In this document: in pieces, positions 1 to 13,000 of the stretch
Layout of the letters: every line of letters begins with the position of its first letter
Numbering within the stretch: position 1 is the first letter of the stretch
DNA from: Phytoseiulus persimilis
Lineage: Eukaryota; Arthropoda; Arachnida; Mesostigmata; Phytoseiidae
Direction of reading: 5' to 3'
Length of the DNA stretch: 64,000 bases
Assembly (NCBI GenBank): GCA_037576195.1
Contig: CM075103.1
Coordinates: 3,534,001-3,598,000 of the forward strand
Notes under the pieces: generated by a model
Told to the model about the DNA's origin: nothing
The model's database searches: none
What the model saw: only the letters and a program-made list of their open reading frames with translations
Made by a program: the position numbers and the translations under genes

Positions 1-3000
1 TATTCCAATCATGCTATTCGAACAAGATTTTGAAGCGGACAAAGGGTCATGCTCTGCTATCGGTCGTCATGAAATTCCCTGTCGGAGCCCCAAGACGGGA
101 GTTGCCGATACGGCTGCGAGAACGCCGTTACCCCATCCGATCACATGCGGAACTTCCGCTGGAGGGCAATCGGAGCTCGTGCGGAGTGGAAAAGCGCCCG
201 GGGCGATCACTCACCTGTTATTAGCTGACATAAAATGCCAAGCCTTGAATCGCACTCGGACTTGAGTGACGTATCCGGCGCTCGGCCGCCATCACAAACA
301 GATACTTGTACAAAACACCCAAATCGCTCACCGTAAGCTGCAGGGATGTTGCCCAGCTGTCGCGTACACAACAGCGGTTGGTGCTCAGCGGGAGGCAAGG
401 GCTCATGTGAAGACTTTCGTTCGCTACCTCTTTATTTCGCTATGTTGCTTCTGTGTAGTCAGGAGTGCAATGTTGTCATCAGACCGGACGAGTCCCTCCG
501 TTCCGCCGGGAGCAACGCAAACTCATCGACGCTCAGTTCATTCTGTGCCTTGGCGATCCCATAGACACCCGCGGTGGCACTGGAGGCAGCTTGCCACGGC
601 GAAGTTCTCTTCTGATTCAAGTCACACTGAGGCAATGTCCCGGCTCGTCGGCCCTGATGCGCCCCGGTATTTGGCAGCCCTCCAAACTTTTTCCATGTTT
701 GTTTCTGCGGTGGACAGAAACTATTGGTAACCAGATCTGACAATCGTTTTTTTTTCTGAATCTAGCTCCTTCATTTGACTACAATCAGGCGTGGGCCAAT
801 CGTCTCTGCCGTTCGCTTGAGGAGCAAATAGAGGATTGGCGATTCGAGGATGTGATGTCGAGGAGCATCCATCTTAGAAAAATGCCTGGTGTTAACAGAA
901 TGCCGCTCTCAACTGAGGAATCGGAGGCCGAATCTCAACGGAGGGAAGGAGACACGAGCCGGGACAAGGAAAATTCGCCGTCAAAAATCGCTCGTTTCCG
1001 GTGTTATCGCCGGGAACCGACCATCAGGGCGGGAGTCGAATTTGGACGCAAAAAAAATCGACCGGAAAATGTTTGATCGCTTGAATGAAAGGGAGATACG
1101 CAACCAGCGATCTGTGGCAAGCTACCAGTTCTTCGGAACGTCGCAGAACCCTCTTCGGTCAAGTTTCAGCGGTTCCGCGGTATCTGCCCTTGTGGCGACA
1201 TTTTTATGTTCCTGCTCGCCGGTTCTTCCCAGGTGAGAGCGGGGTGGTGGTGAAACTGGGCTCTTTTTGTTAGATGGACACCCCTCCACATCACACCGAG
1301 CGCGCTCAGCTGCGCCGCCCGTGGAAAAGTGGCTGGGACTCGATTTCGGGCTGGGAAGTCACCAAGTTTCGTTAGGTTTCTGGAAGGAAACGAAAAACGA
1401 CAGAGAGGATTGATTAGCACCAGGTTGTGGTCGACTAATGGTAAGAGAGATTTATTTGGCAGAAAAGAAGTCCCGGTTTACGCCCGCTGGGCTCGGAATA
1501 CCAGTGAAAAAAAATGGCGGAAAAGCGCTCGACCTGATCTGGTCTCGACACGAAGTTTCTCCATCGCAGCATGGTTGTTGTTGACGGATGTGAATGCGAA
1601 TCGATGAAGCCAATACATTGTTGCGCTAACAGCCGTGAGCGCGTCATACATGGGAGAGCCAAATGCCAGTTCCGCGAGGTAACGGTCGTCTCCAGCACAG
1701 TTTCCGGTATCAGTTCAACAGTCAAACGTACAGGGGCAAGGCTCCTCGGAAATCGGAAACTGCTCAGTCCTCCTGGTCGAGCCGACGGATATCTGGAAAG
1801 CTATTGCCGAACAATACGGGAATGGGGCGATCTTGAATTCTCGACGAACCGCGCACCCAATACAGGCATTGTTCCGTCTTCCCGAAGCCATAGCCCCGAA
1901 TTAATTCATGGTAGCTCCTCTTGGCTCGCAGATCGCAGGATGATAATCTGAATTAGAGCTTGGAAGTTGAGGCAATTTTTCGAAATTATCCCCTCATCGC
2001 AATCAATTGATCCCGGGCGATTGATTTCGGAGAATTGCCTAAACTTCCTGGCTTTCATCTTAACCTTGTCGGAAAACAGCTCCGAGTTGAGATCAGTTGC
2101 GAGTGTCCGTGCGCCTACTGAACCGATAGACAGCTGTTACGTCAGCGTTGCCGAATCGACAGCGATGGGCGGTCGCTGTTACTGAAAAATGTACGGATAC
2201 TCACTCCGTCCGAGGAAAGGTGGGGAGGTAGGGGTGACCGAAAGCCATCGCTGGTATTTCCTACGGGACTCGTCGGGAGCTTAACCGCGGTCCAATAGCT
2301 CGACTATCTCCCGGCGTCTGATCGAATACAGCCGCGAATAATAGAATAATGGAGAGGAGAACTATCTATCTGACTCGATTACTTGGAAGTAGTCAGTCGG
2401 CAATCCGCTCTGAATCGGTTGCGTTTCCGCGTGGTCACATCTGACGAAGAGGATCTTCCAAACGAAGCTCCCGTGTAGCTCCGGTCCGTGAGCTACCGCC
2501 GTCTCAGATATCTTCTCTGACACGTTGAACCTACTCCAATTAAGCATCTCTGGCTTCGCGTCCACATCCCCTATAGAGACACAGTCAGAGCGGAGGCGGA
2601 CAGGACTCATGCCAACGTCAATCGTGCATTCTCCGCATTGCTGCGAAGATCTGTGTAATCGACTGCTAATGAGGAAGGGAGTTGATCGCTGATATTCCCC
2701 TCGGTCCTGATAGCAAGTTTCCTCTCGCTTTCTTCCCCGCATCGACTTCGTTCAATCATTAGTAACACCCCGACCAGGATGTTACACAAGTACCTGGTGA
2801 CTCACTTTTGTGGGAAAACCGCTCCCACCGCGCGGGCTTATCTACTCGGAAGTTGCCGCACAGAGTTGGTACTGGGCGAGAACAACGAGACGCAGAATTG
2901 TGATTTCCGCCGACAGGAACAGATAGTACAACCTGATCCGACTCGAGACGTCCGACTTCTCTCACTTTGACGACCATGTCCGATCACCACCGGAATTCAT

Positions 3001-6000
3001 GCGCGAAGCACGTGGAGCTCGATCTCCGTGATTTTCGATGAAAAGCTTGAACGCGTTTGGATTACAGTCACGGAGCAGGTTGAGTGAAACAGTGGCCGAA
3101 CTCCTTGAGCGCTCGAGCTCGATTAGGGAAGAGTTGCGACGGTTTTTCGAACCGGGAAACGCGACCGATCCGCAGTGATGATTCCATCTTAGGTTTTGGA
3201 CTTCGGAATCAGAAAGCGCCTCCTTTTTCTCGAGTAGGAAGCCACTTAGCTTTCAAGTCAAGCCGACGGGAAACTTCGAGTGGAGGTGAGCATTGCGACT
3301 TTGTCTCGAAGGCTCCGGGCGGAAATTAAAGTAAACACCGCACTTGGTCGGCGTCCCTCGTGGCTTTCGCCATCGTCGCAACCGCAACGACCCCTTGACG
3401 AGTTTGGCAACTGACGAAGCCGATTCTTCGAGCTTCGGTGCGCCATACGAGACGACGAGCCGGAATCAACAGTGAAATAATTGGGGTTATCTTCGATCAG
3501 GGCTCTTCAAGAATAGGAAGCCAGTTCGATCCTCGTCGCGAATCGATCTAGCTTTGGGGGGTTTCCTTTTGACAACGAGTCCGTTCCCGAACGTCTTCCG
3601 TAATGAAAACTTCTATTGCTCGTCTTTTACTGGACCGCGGAAATCCTCCGACGAGTCGAGAGGAGACTTCCATTGGAGAGGGTTTCGTTCGGTCTTCCCA
3701 GAAAGACCTCTTGGAAGGCTGATAGCGTAATCAAACGATTCGGGCACCCACTCCTCCTTCGCCTGGCAGAGCTTGTGTGAATGAAACGAAGTCGACCAGC
3801 CGGCTATGCCTTTTGCGGGGCCTCGGTCGCTCGCACGCTCGCCTAATTCCTCAGCGCCAGCACGCCGCTAACATAGATGGAAAATCTCAAGCAGGGGAAG
3901 AAGCCGTTGCGGAGGCGAGGATCAAAGTCTCCGAAGCGGCTGCGTCGAGCATGTGTAAGACTGCTGCTCGCCTAGTTCATTCCTCTGTTTTTCTCACGAC
4001 CCCTTCTCCTCTCGAACCTACGTGTCTCTGAGCAGGGAACGAAACGAAGCAGAAAACGAAATTACGATTTACGCCTACAGAATCGCCGGCTAGGCCACTC
4101 GGCGCTTCCGACCGAAAGAGGATGAGCGTTTCAAGTCGTCGAGTGAAAATTGAGTTAGAACACCGCCCGGGTCTCGTTGCTCTCCTCCTTCGGCCCTCTT
4201 TCCGATTGTTCGTTCTTCTTCACTCCTGCCGTCGTCCTGAATCTGGCTTTTCATTCCTCTCGCAGCACATACGTATGTCACCATAGCTTCCAACGGGAAC
4301 GGGGGAGGGGCACAAGCAGAAGCGCGACGGCGCGCTTTCTTCTCAAAAATTTACAAAATGACAGACCCTACCAAACGGAGGAAGCGGAGCAAGACAAGCC
4401 AATGGAGGATTTCGTTGTTCCTGAAGCTCCGCTGTCGCCATCTGCTCCTCCTTCTCTCTCGCTGCTGCATCGCTGAGAACCCTCGACGAGATTCAGAAGA
4501 CGTGAGCTATCTCGTCGGAGCTCACTCCAACTTGTCACTAGCGACCTATAATCAAATGTTGAATTGCACGGTGCCCAGTCATTACATCACACGGGGTTGT
4601 CGAATCTGCGAGAGGACAATCCGGAGAGCTCCCATCGCGAGAGATGGTATCTTGACCGAACCTCATTGTTTCACAGCTGCCATCAGATCCTAGAAAATTC
4701 GAGGTGGCGGTGACGAACGCCTCGTGCGTCAAGTCGCTTCGAACTGTTCGAGTATCTGACCCATCGTTGAATGCGTGCAAACATGAAATGCACGCACGAT
4801 ACTGCTCCGCCACGGCCTTCCCCGCATCGTTGCGACCGGGAGAGGGTTCGGTATGCCCACACTGAGTTCAATGCCAGACTCAGGATCTCAATACGTGCTC
4901 CTCGAAATATCATATGAATTCCGGCCCAGAGAAAGGGGATATTGAGGCGCGGTTTCGTGCCTTACAGACGCGTTAGTAACCGGATGAACTAGCTGCGGAA
5001 GATTCATATCTCCGCCTTCTTCCTCGCGAGCGAGCGAGAAAGAAGACTGGCCGCCTAATAGGGCGCGTACGTGGTTCCTTATTTCCCCAATATGGAGGCC
5101 GTGCGGAATATTAAATCTGCAGCCGGGAATCCCATCTGATTCGACAGAACCAGCTTTGTTCCATAGTCGATCAACCTACGCTCCATCCTCGAATATTTCT
5201 CGCATTTGAACAAACCTTCCAGTTCACGGAAAAGCTCAGCGAGCGCCGCGTTTGAGAATGATGAATGCGTCCTTCAAATCCACTTGCACTCCTTCGTCTG
5301 ACGCCGCTTCCAGGAGGCCAGGCTCGCGGTCGACTCGGGAGCGGCTTCATTTCCAGTGCATTGCTCAACGTGCGCTCTCCGGGTTGTGGAATCTTTTGGG
5401 CTGCGTTCTCGGTGGGCCTCACGCGCACACCCACATCGCCCCCTCAATACAGCGATCGCGTGGTGGTCGTATCACTTGCGCTGACCACTGAACCACATCG
5501 TTCCCTCCTCTCGGGGCTCTAGTCTGCTTCCGGGTCTCAGACCCCTCCCCGCCCCCACCATTCCTTCACCTGGCTGTCTCCAACCGGGCTCAAATGAGAG
5601 CGTTGAATTTTCGAATTCCCACGTCAGATTAAAACGTTGTTGGGTTTTGCGTAGGCCTGGGTCGGGACCGCTACTCCGCATCCGAGAGAACGCAGCTGCG
5701 CCGTGGGTTCAATTCCCTGGGAAGATCTGAACGTTTACGTGGCCGCTTCACGTGCCTGCGCGCACCGAATATCCTGTCGGTACACCTTCCTCATAAAAGA
5801 GAGCCTGTTCTCATGGAGCCCACTTGTCCATTCACGGAAGGGCAGCCAATCTCCGGACGAAGACGCTAAGCAGACCAAATACTTGAACCTTAGCACGAAA
5901 CATTCATCACGTCCTAGTGGCCGCAGCATTGATGGGACTTGCTCTGAAGATCATTGATGATCGAGCTTTCCGGTCCCGCAGAGAAATTAACTGACTGTCG

Positions 6001-6512
6001 GAGTCCCTTCACCTACCTCATGAGTGTTCCCTACATCCACAGTATTCTTCAGTTTCGCGGGTTCCCCGTCTTTCACCGGGCAGAAACGAACGGAAGCTGG
6101 GTGAAAATCCGCGAAACGGTAGAGTAAAAACGAGGTTCTTACCGCCAGCGATTGAAAAAAACGTTGTCCGTGAAAAACCGGTGACAACAAGCGAACTATC
6201 ACGGAGGAGAGCGCACCCAAAGGGAACGGCTAGAAATGCATTCGCGAATTCACTGAAATTTCCCGAAGTGCGTCCACTTCTGAAACGGTAACCCTCCGGT
6301 CGAATCCGGACAAGGAATTCATGCCGCACTACCGGGAGGTTCGTGTGGTCAGCTTGACGAGGGATGTACGCTGTGCAAACTGCGAGGGAAATCATTGCGC
6401 ACGTCGCACCATGTGAGGGTGCGCCGGATTTTCCGAAATATTCTCGCTGTAGGAGCCCATCGGATATTTTTCATGAACAATGGGGTCATTACGTTCAGTC
6501 GGAGGTACTCAC
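1..6512. other. No recognisable gene
   Basis: Both strands carry many short open frames without domain signatures. A minus-strand donor-like ACAG|GTGAGT occurs at 214-209, but the upstream frames are not convincing. No tRNA, large repeat or transposon end is seen. Confidence 0.5.
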
Positions 6513-6673
6513 TCGGTTCCGGTGCAGACTGGATAAAACTATCGTCGAGATTCCAAGGTTTTTGTGATGCTCGATTTTTTTCCTCACAATCACTATGCCG
6601 TCCCTTCCCCCCTCGGTCTCCGACTGATAACTTATCCATTCCTCTCTCGCTACGATCGAAAGAGTATCCGTCG
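6513..6673 (-). CDS. Candidate internal exon, unknown gene
   Basis: 161 nt between acceptor GAATTTTATTGACAG and donor CGA|GTGAGT on the minus strand. Two frames stay open. One reads DGYSFDRSERGMDKLSVGDR and later QKPWNLDDSFIQSAPEPS; the other reads TDTLSIVAREEWISYQSETE. Both look protein-like, and I recognise neither. Evidence is splice-site quality plus openness only. Confidence 0.25.
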
Positions 6674-9600
6674 CTGTCAATAAAATTCAATCGCTCCATA
6701 CGACGAGGAAACTCGATCCGGTACCGAGTCTTGGCCCGTCTTCTTATATCTCTTTGTCGGAGTAGAGAGCTCGCTCGAGAAAATCGAGACCCTGCCGTAT
6801 TCAAATCGATTCGATTCCCGTCATGTCGGGCATCCGTTGCGTGAAGCTTTCAAATCGCTAGCGTATTCCTCCCTTTTTCCGACGATTCCGCTCAAGATGA
6901 CCACGGTCCCTCGCCCCGGAATTTATTGAAGGACTTCTGCGTCGCGAGTCTCGGAGGAACTCGCGATGAATCGCAGCGACGAGCGAGCCAAACCTGGATG
7001 ATCTTGATATCCTCTGGAGTGAACTTTTCGGCGCAGTTCGAGTTCTCCGACCCGAATAAGCGACTTTGACTCAGAGATGTCCGGAGAGATGAGCACTCGT
7101 CGGGAAAAACGGAGAATCGCACGCAAGGAAAGCCCGACAGGTCTCAGAAGAACGATCTCCGATCGTTACAGCGTCGCCGATTCGTTCGCCGGAGAATATA
7201 GCGACGAACAGAGCTTGGCGCATGATAATTTGATTTGGTGGCGGGGCCACCAACAGGCCGACATTCACTCCCTACGAGGCTCCGGGGTGCTCGCATCCCA
7301 TCGCTCTCGCAACCCGCTGAGTCATCGGCCCCCGAAGACCTCAGAGAGGCTCCGCATGCGAGCTATGCACAAACGGTGTATAGCATGATCCGGTAAAGGC
7401 CAAAAAGCTCAGGAGCTCGGCCGTGTGAGAGGACCAGGTGGCCCTGCAGGCACGAGCGAGGCGAGCGGCCGCTCCTGGCTGACTCGCTACCTAGGTCGAG
7501 TGGCACGAGGACTAAATGCCTCGCAAGGCCGCGAGCTCGCTCGGAGCAACACGTGATCCGCGGACATTCGAGATACGTGACCGATGGCACGCACTTGTTC
7601 GGATCTTGATGAATGTACGTGGCGGCTCTCTCGGGTTCCTGCGTTGCTTGCAGATTGCGGGTCGGTAGCCCTCAAAGCAGTGAATAGGAATTCATGCGAA
7701 CGACCTCCATGAAGAATCAAATTCTCGACTCGTGACGGGAAGGACATACTCTCGCCTTGAACCTGAAGTGGCCCAAGGAGCTTCACTGGAGGGTCTTTCC
7801 AGTTATGTTGCGAGATCGAGCCGCACACCAGCGCCTCACGGGGGAGCCTCGAAGTTCTCATAAATCTCAATCAGCTGGTCCTCGTATTTTTGCAAGAAGG
7901 CTGCCTCGCTCGACGAGCTTGACGGTCTTCATTCTTCTTATTTCCCAGAAACGGAGTTCTGGGCAGCAAAGTTGGCAGAGAAACGGAGTCGCGCGGCCAC
8001 AGCAGATAGGAAACAAAAGGGCGATAGAAGCTCTACGATCAATGTTCCAAGAGTGGTCCGAGGCGAACTGGCCTTCGCAGGGTCTCTGAAGGAAGTTTAT
8101 CTCGAACTAACATCCCGGAGGATTAGGACCCAAAACATCGTTCTGTTCGATCCTTTTCAAAGCGATGTTGTTGCCGAGGCTCCGGACACGATGGAGGTCC
8201 CGAAGAGAACGATGATTCCGAGGCTTGAACTTCTCATCTTGCCTGCAACAAGCGGCTTAATTTTGCGGAGGAAAACTCGCTTCGCTCGTGGATACCGTGA
8301 TTTCGCAAGCTGTTAGAGCTTCGGTACCTCAGCGGATCGCCCGGAAACGGCGAGAAAGCCGGGGTACCGGACTCCCCCAAATGAGTTTCATCGATATCGG
8401 TCAGCCGCAGCATTGTGAACGAAGTTGCGTGAGCTCCCTGCAGAAAGGTCGTTCGTGTGAGAGAACACACAGTCTCCCCACTGGAGCGAGAACGGACATA
8501 CTGCCCGACACAAATGGCGAGTTAGACCAATTGGCTCCGCTTGTCACCGGGCAACAAAAGTCGTACAAAGGGGAGTTCTCTCTCGCTGAACGCCGGCTCG
8601 CGGAGTAGCGTATCCGAACGACTCTTTGTTGCGCTGAGCATTGTGCCTCCAACGCCTACTACCTAAGCGGCTCAGATCTCTGGCTGCGTCCCGATAGTGC
8701 GCGCAGGACCAAAAGTGAACAGATCCAGACACCGTTCCAACTCAAATGAGAGCGGACCTTGATCAGGAGAACTAAGGCGAATCTGAAAAAAACACCGGAA
8801 GTTCGTCCAATCATCTAATTGGAACTACATGGCCGTAGGATACGTCTGGTACCAAGCACCATTTTGGGAACAGCGTAGTCCATCCACGGAGCTCCGAGGG
8901 AAAGTTTTGCATGAAGTCTACAACTGAAACCCTCACGGAGAACTCGCTACATTGCCCAGCCCTCGAGGCGACTCCTGATTTTTAAGGACGAAGGGATCCC
9001 AAGAATAGCTGATCTTCAAACTTCTTTTGCATATTTGTCTCAGGTTTCAATTACCATCATTCTCGGAGATATCGCTTCTCTCTCTCGCACAAGTTTCCAT
9101 CTGGCTCGGAACGGGTACTTGTCTCCCGTTCCATTGCAAGCCAAGAGATGTGTTCCGCTATCGTCAAGGACGGAAACATAAAGGCTAACCTGTTCTGTGA
9201 CGAGAAAGTTGTTGTTGTTACCCAGGTTGGAATGAATCCCATGAGGGAGCCGATCTGGGGGAGAGGCCGAGCCTATGCAGCGCTCGCAGCAAGACGTCGA
9301 GGAAACTCTTGAAATTGATATAACAGGAAGACTAGAGCTGATCCGAAGCGACGATTGATATATTCGGAATGCGCGGATTCCGAGCACTTGCTGATTCACC
9401 CCCACCTAGGTGACAACTCTGCGGCCTGCGTGCTCGATACACACGAGAGTAACGCGGGAACTTTTGTGCTAAAGTGGAACCTGAGGTAGCGTCCAAGTTC
9501 TAATCGGTCCACTCATGGCAACGCTTGCGGTCGAGTTCCATCGTCCTAGGAAACTGTAGAAGAAGACGCATACATAATAATCGACGGCAGCTTGCATCCG

Positions 9601-9990
9601 TCGAAACAGACGGAGACACGATTACAGTGAATGGGAAGCGATTCCTCGCGGAAGATGGAACCCAAAACTACGTCGTTCTGGGATTCCCTTCAAACAAAAC
9701 AGCATCAAGTTTCTGAACTTCTTGTGTGTGAAGCTTCTGGGTTCCTGACAATGCTGTCGCTGGCTATCAGTCGACCCGTCGCTAAAGGCTTAGAAGGCTC
9801 CGAGGTCGGCTGAGCTCACCGGGGAAAAAATCGGAGTCCGTTACGATCAGCGGTGTGCGCCCCGGGAGTTCCCGACGGCGCCGCGGTGGACTGGAAATCA
9901 CGCGGCGGCGACCCCCGCCGCGACCAGCAGTAGCGGACCGAGAGTGTCACGCCGCCCCGAAAAATCAAATCCCTGATAAATTGATGGATC
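6674..9990. other. No recognisable gene
   Basis: Nothing beyond short spurious frames. A short perfect inverted repeat, TTGGTGGC-GGG-GCCACCAA, lies at 7235-7253. A GC-rich patch rich in CGGCG lies at 9858-9930. Confidence 0.5.
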
Positions 9991-10086
9991 GATTGATTAT
10001 CAACCATTACCCGATATTGATTGTCAACGATTCCTCAGAATTGAGTGTCAACTAGTCCTCGAAATTGAGTGTCAACCACGCCCCGA
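9991..10086 (+). repeat. 24-bp tandem repeat, four copies
   Basis: Units start at 9991, 10015, 10039 and 10063, all exactly 24 bp, on the theme AATTGAGTGTCAACNNNTCC. The last two units are most alike (AATTGAGTGTCAAC in both). The array lies outside any recognised gene. Confidence 0.85.
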
Positions 10087-13000
10087 TCATGTACACTTAG
10101 TGATGTGTGAGGAACTTTTTCCGCAGAGTCGAGTGTTGTCAACTCGTTACTTCACCGGCTTTCCGCTTCGAAGTGCTTATCGAAATCTGCTCGAAGAAAC
10201 GCTTCGGCTAAGCTTTTGACAAGAACTGGGACGCACTCAATGCACACCCGGAACTCTGGACAGACAGAACCCACCCGATAACGCTCGATTATCGCACGAG
10301 TTTCGTCAAATTCTCCTGGCTGGAGCAGATACTCCCAAGACCCCGTCTTCATCGACGAATCGTTCAAACTTCCAATTGAGAGCCAGGCAGGATGGGAACC
10401 TAACACATTTCCTCTCAAGTTCAGAGAGGAATTCAAAGAAAATATTCGTCGGGTGCACGAAGCTGGAGATCACGCGCCGAAGTATCAATGAAATCGCGAG
10501 CAGGAGAGAAGAGAATAAACGTCACAGTGAGTTTCGCTTCTACTGTGATTTGTCTGTGCAACGCTGGGATGCGGATCGAATCTTTGAAGCTTCGCCGTAA
10601 AAGCATGCGGCGGCGCGCTGTCGAACTCGGCGCGCCGACGCGTCGCCGAATCCGCGACGGGGCGCACAGCCGTGGTTACGATCTACGACCGTGAACTCTC
10701 AGACGAAGGATACGCCGCAGGTATTATTCCAAGTGTCTTTGACTATCTGTCGAGAGCTTGGGATCTGGAAGCTTCCCGCGTGCAAAGCTCTTTCTTCGCA
10801 GAAGACGGCTATTCGAGAGACTTGACGGAAGTCAGGCCAGAACCGCAGGGAACGATGCCTCCCAGGCGGAATCGAGAGACTTCAGGAAGACCACCGTAGA
10901 ATCTTAGGTACCGACGGTGTTCGGGAGCTCTGAATGGTGACCAAAATACTACTTCGGGTCGAGGAGTATCTCGCTTAGCGCAGGAACCCACATGGATGCC
11001 ATCCGATGGAAGAGGAGCTTGGGCTCGAAAAGTCGTGGCGGGTAGACGCGGCATCGTACCGGTAACTTCCAGCCCAGCGACGGCTGACCATGAGCTTACA
11101 TGCGAGAAATCCCCCACGCGAACCGAGGTGAAGCACCTTTCATTGAGCACTGGCTGAAATTTCACCTACATTGAGAATTAACTCATTCCGGCAGAACGGA
11201 AAAAATCGCGTCAAATCCTGTAACTCGCTCAAAACACTCGCTTCAGTCTGATCGTGACGTCATATCCGAACAGCAAACTCCCGTCTTAGAGACGGATGGA
11301 CTGCTTCTGATGAGACGTGTCCTACGTTAGAAGATGGGGCACCGGGAAATACCGAGCAGTTGACATATTGATGGAACGACGCCGCGGAACCGCGATTCGA
11401 AAAGGCGGCTCCATATTGACGGGTCACATGGGAACGTCACCTGCAAAGCGGTAAGGTATCACTCGAAACTTAGCGTCTTTCGACACTGACCTCGAACGCG
11501 GGGTCGGCGCGTAGGCGGTGGGTTCGATCCCTATCGCTGACGCTCCAACGCAGCGGGCGGCGAGCTGAAACTGTGCTCATGGCGGGTTGGAGCGAAACAA
11601 CGGAGCCGGAGCGAACGGACCTACCGACGGCCGAGACCCGCAACGACTGGGGACGTCGAAAAAGTGGGTGCGGATCTCGCATTTTGTTGAGGACTCAACA
11701 ATCCCCATCTGCGACGAAAGCCTGTCGCTCCACATTTTTCTTTCATTGTTTCGCCATGAGATGGGGAGTAGCAAAAAAAGGACAATCAGCGAATTCTAGG
11801 CAAGAAAATATTAGAAGGATGGTCACTTCTCTTGGGTATAAATGGAGCAGATAGTCCCGGATCATGATTGCCACCTCCTTCTCCCCCCCCCCCCCTTCGG
11901 TAGAGGCTGATAGCGTCGAAGCTTAGATTGTCCAGCCAGAGGACCTGACTGCTGACGCAGCGTCATCATTCTCCATCGAGACACTCATAATGGGAGCTCG
12001 CGACGTTTGACGTGATACTTTATGATCGTAACGCCCATGAAGGAACGAATAGTCCGAACGAGCGCCATGCGGAGCTGTGAATCCATGAACAACAGCTCCG
12101 GCTTGGGTGTTCCTCCCGCTGGATGGTCGTTTGCTCGCTTGTATGTGTGGAGTGCATATCCTAGGGCGGAGTCCGCTCAACAAATCCAACTTCATTCTCG
12201 CAATACGTCATCAGCCATTACCCTCTGGCTCGACGTAATTTGTATATCGTGTTCAATGGAGCCCGCCATTCCGTAGTCGGATGTATTCTCCTCCGTAGTT
12301 CCGAGGAACTGGATGTTCTCCGTGGAACTCTTCTGAGCCACCAGGGGGGAGGGGGGGGGGTATGGACGGCATTCGACGTATGTTGAATCGGAGGAAATAT
12401 TTTTTCGACTCCCACCGAGACTGAAGGAGCCGCTGCCTGGCCGGGAGGCGAGCTGTCGCTCCGAAATGTACAAATCAAACAGAACATCCTCGTGTATCGT
12501 GTTCACTTGTGCCGTGCTGTGAATGCACTCTATGTAGGGACAACCGAGATGCTCAACGGTTCGACGTGACTCTCTGATTCGGTGGGAGTCCCGATCGACA
12601 GCTTTCTTCCCTGGAGAGGTTCAGTCTGGTCTCCGAAGGAGGAGCTCGCGTGGAAGAATCTTCTCGGGTGTCAGACCGCTTGCCCGACCGGTTTGGCTGC
12701 AGGCTAGGAACAAGCGAGCTCTCGCAATTCACTGAACCAACCGGTCGGGGCGTCGACCGAGGCGACCGTTGAGAGGCGAACGACTTTTTTTTTCTGTTCC
12801 CGCAGCCGAGATGCACCTCTTCCCACAGGGTCGCGTCCGCGGCCTCGGAGGCGATGCCGCGACGATCCGAGCGAGTTCTTGCGCCACAGCTGTCTGCTCT
12901 GTTGTCGTCTCTTCGAGGATCGAATGACCAATCCTGTTCCCGCTCCAGGTGATCCTTCTCCTACCCTGAGCCAGCACGGCGTCAGCGGCATCTGATACTC

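Noticed and set aside
5700-5735. tRNA-like T-arm GGGTTCAATTCCCTGG
   Set aside because: The T-stem does not pair properly and no A box or acceptor stem is found at the right distance.
11515-11545. tRNA-like B box GGTTCGATCCC
   Set aside because: A T-stem can be drawn, but the 3' acceptor strand CGCTGAC has no complementary GTCAGCG upstream and no A box is seen.
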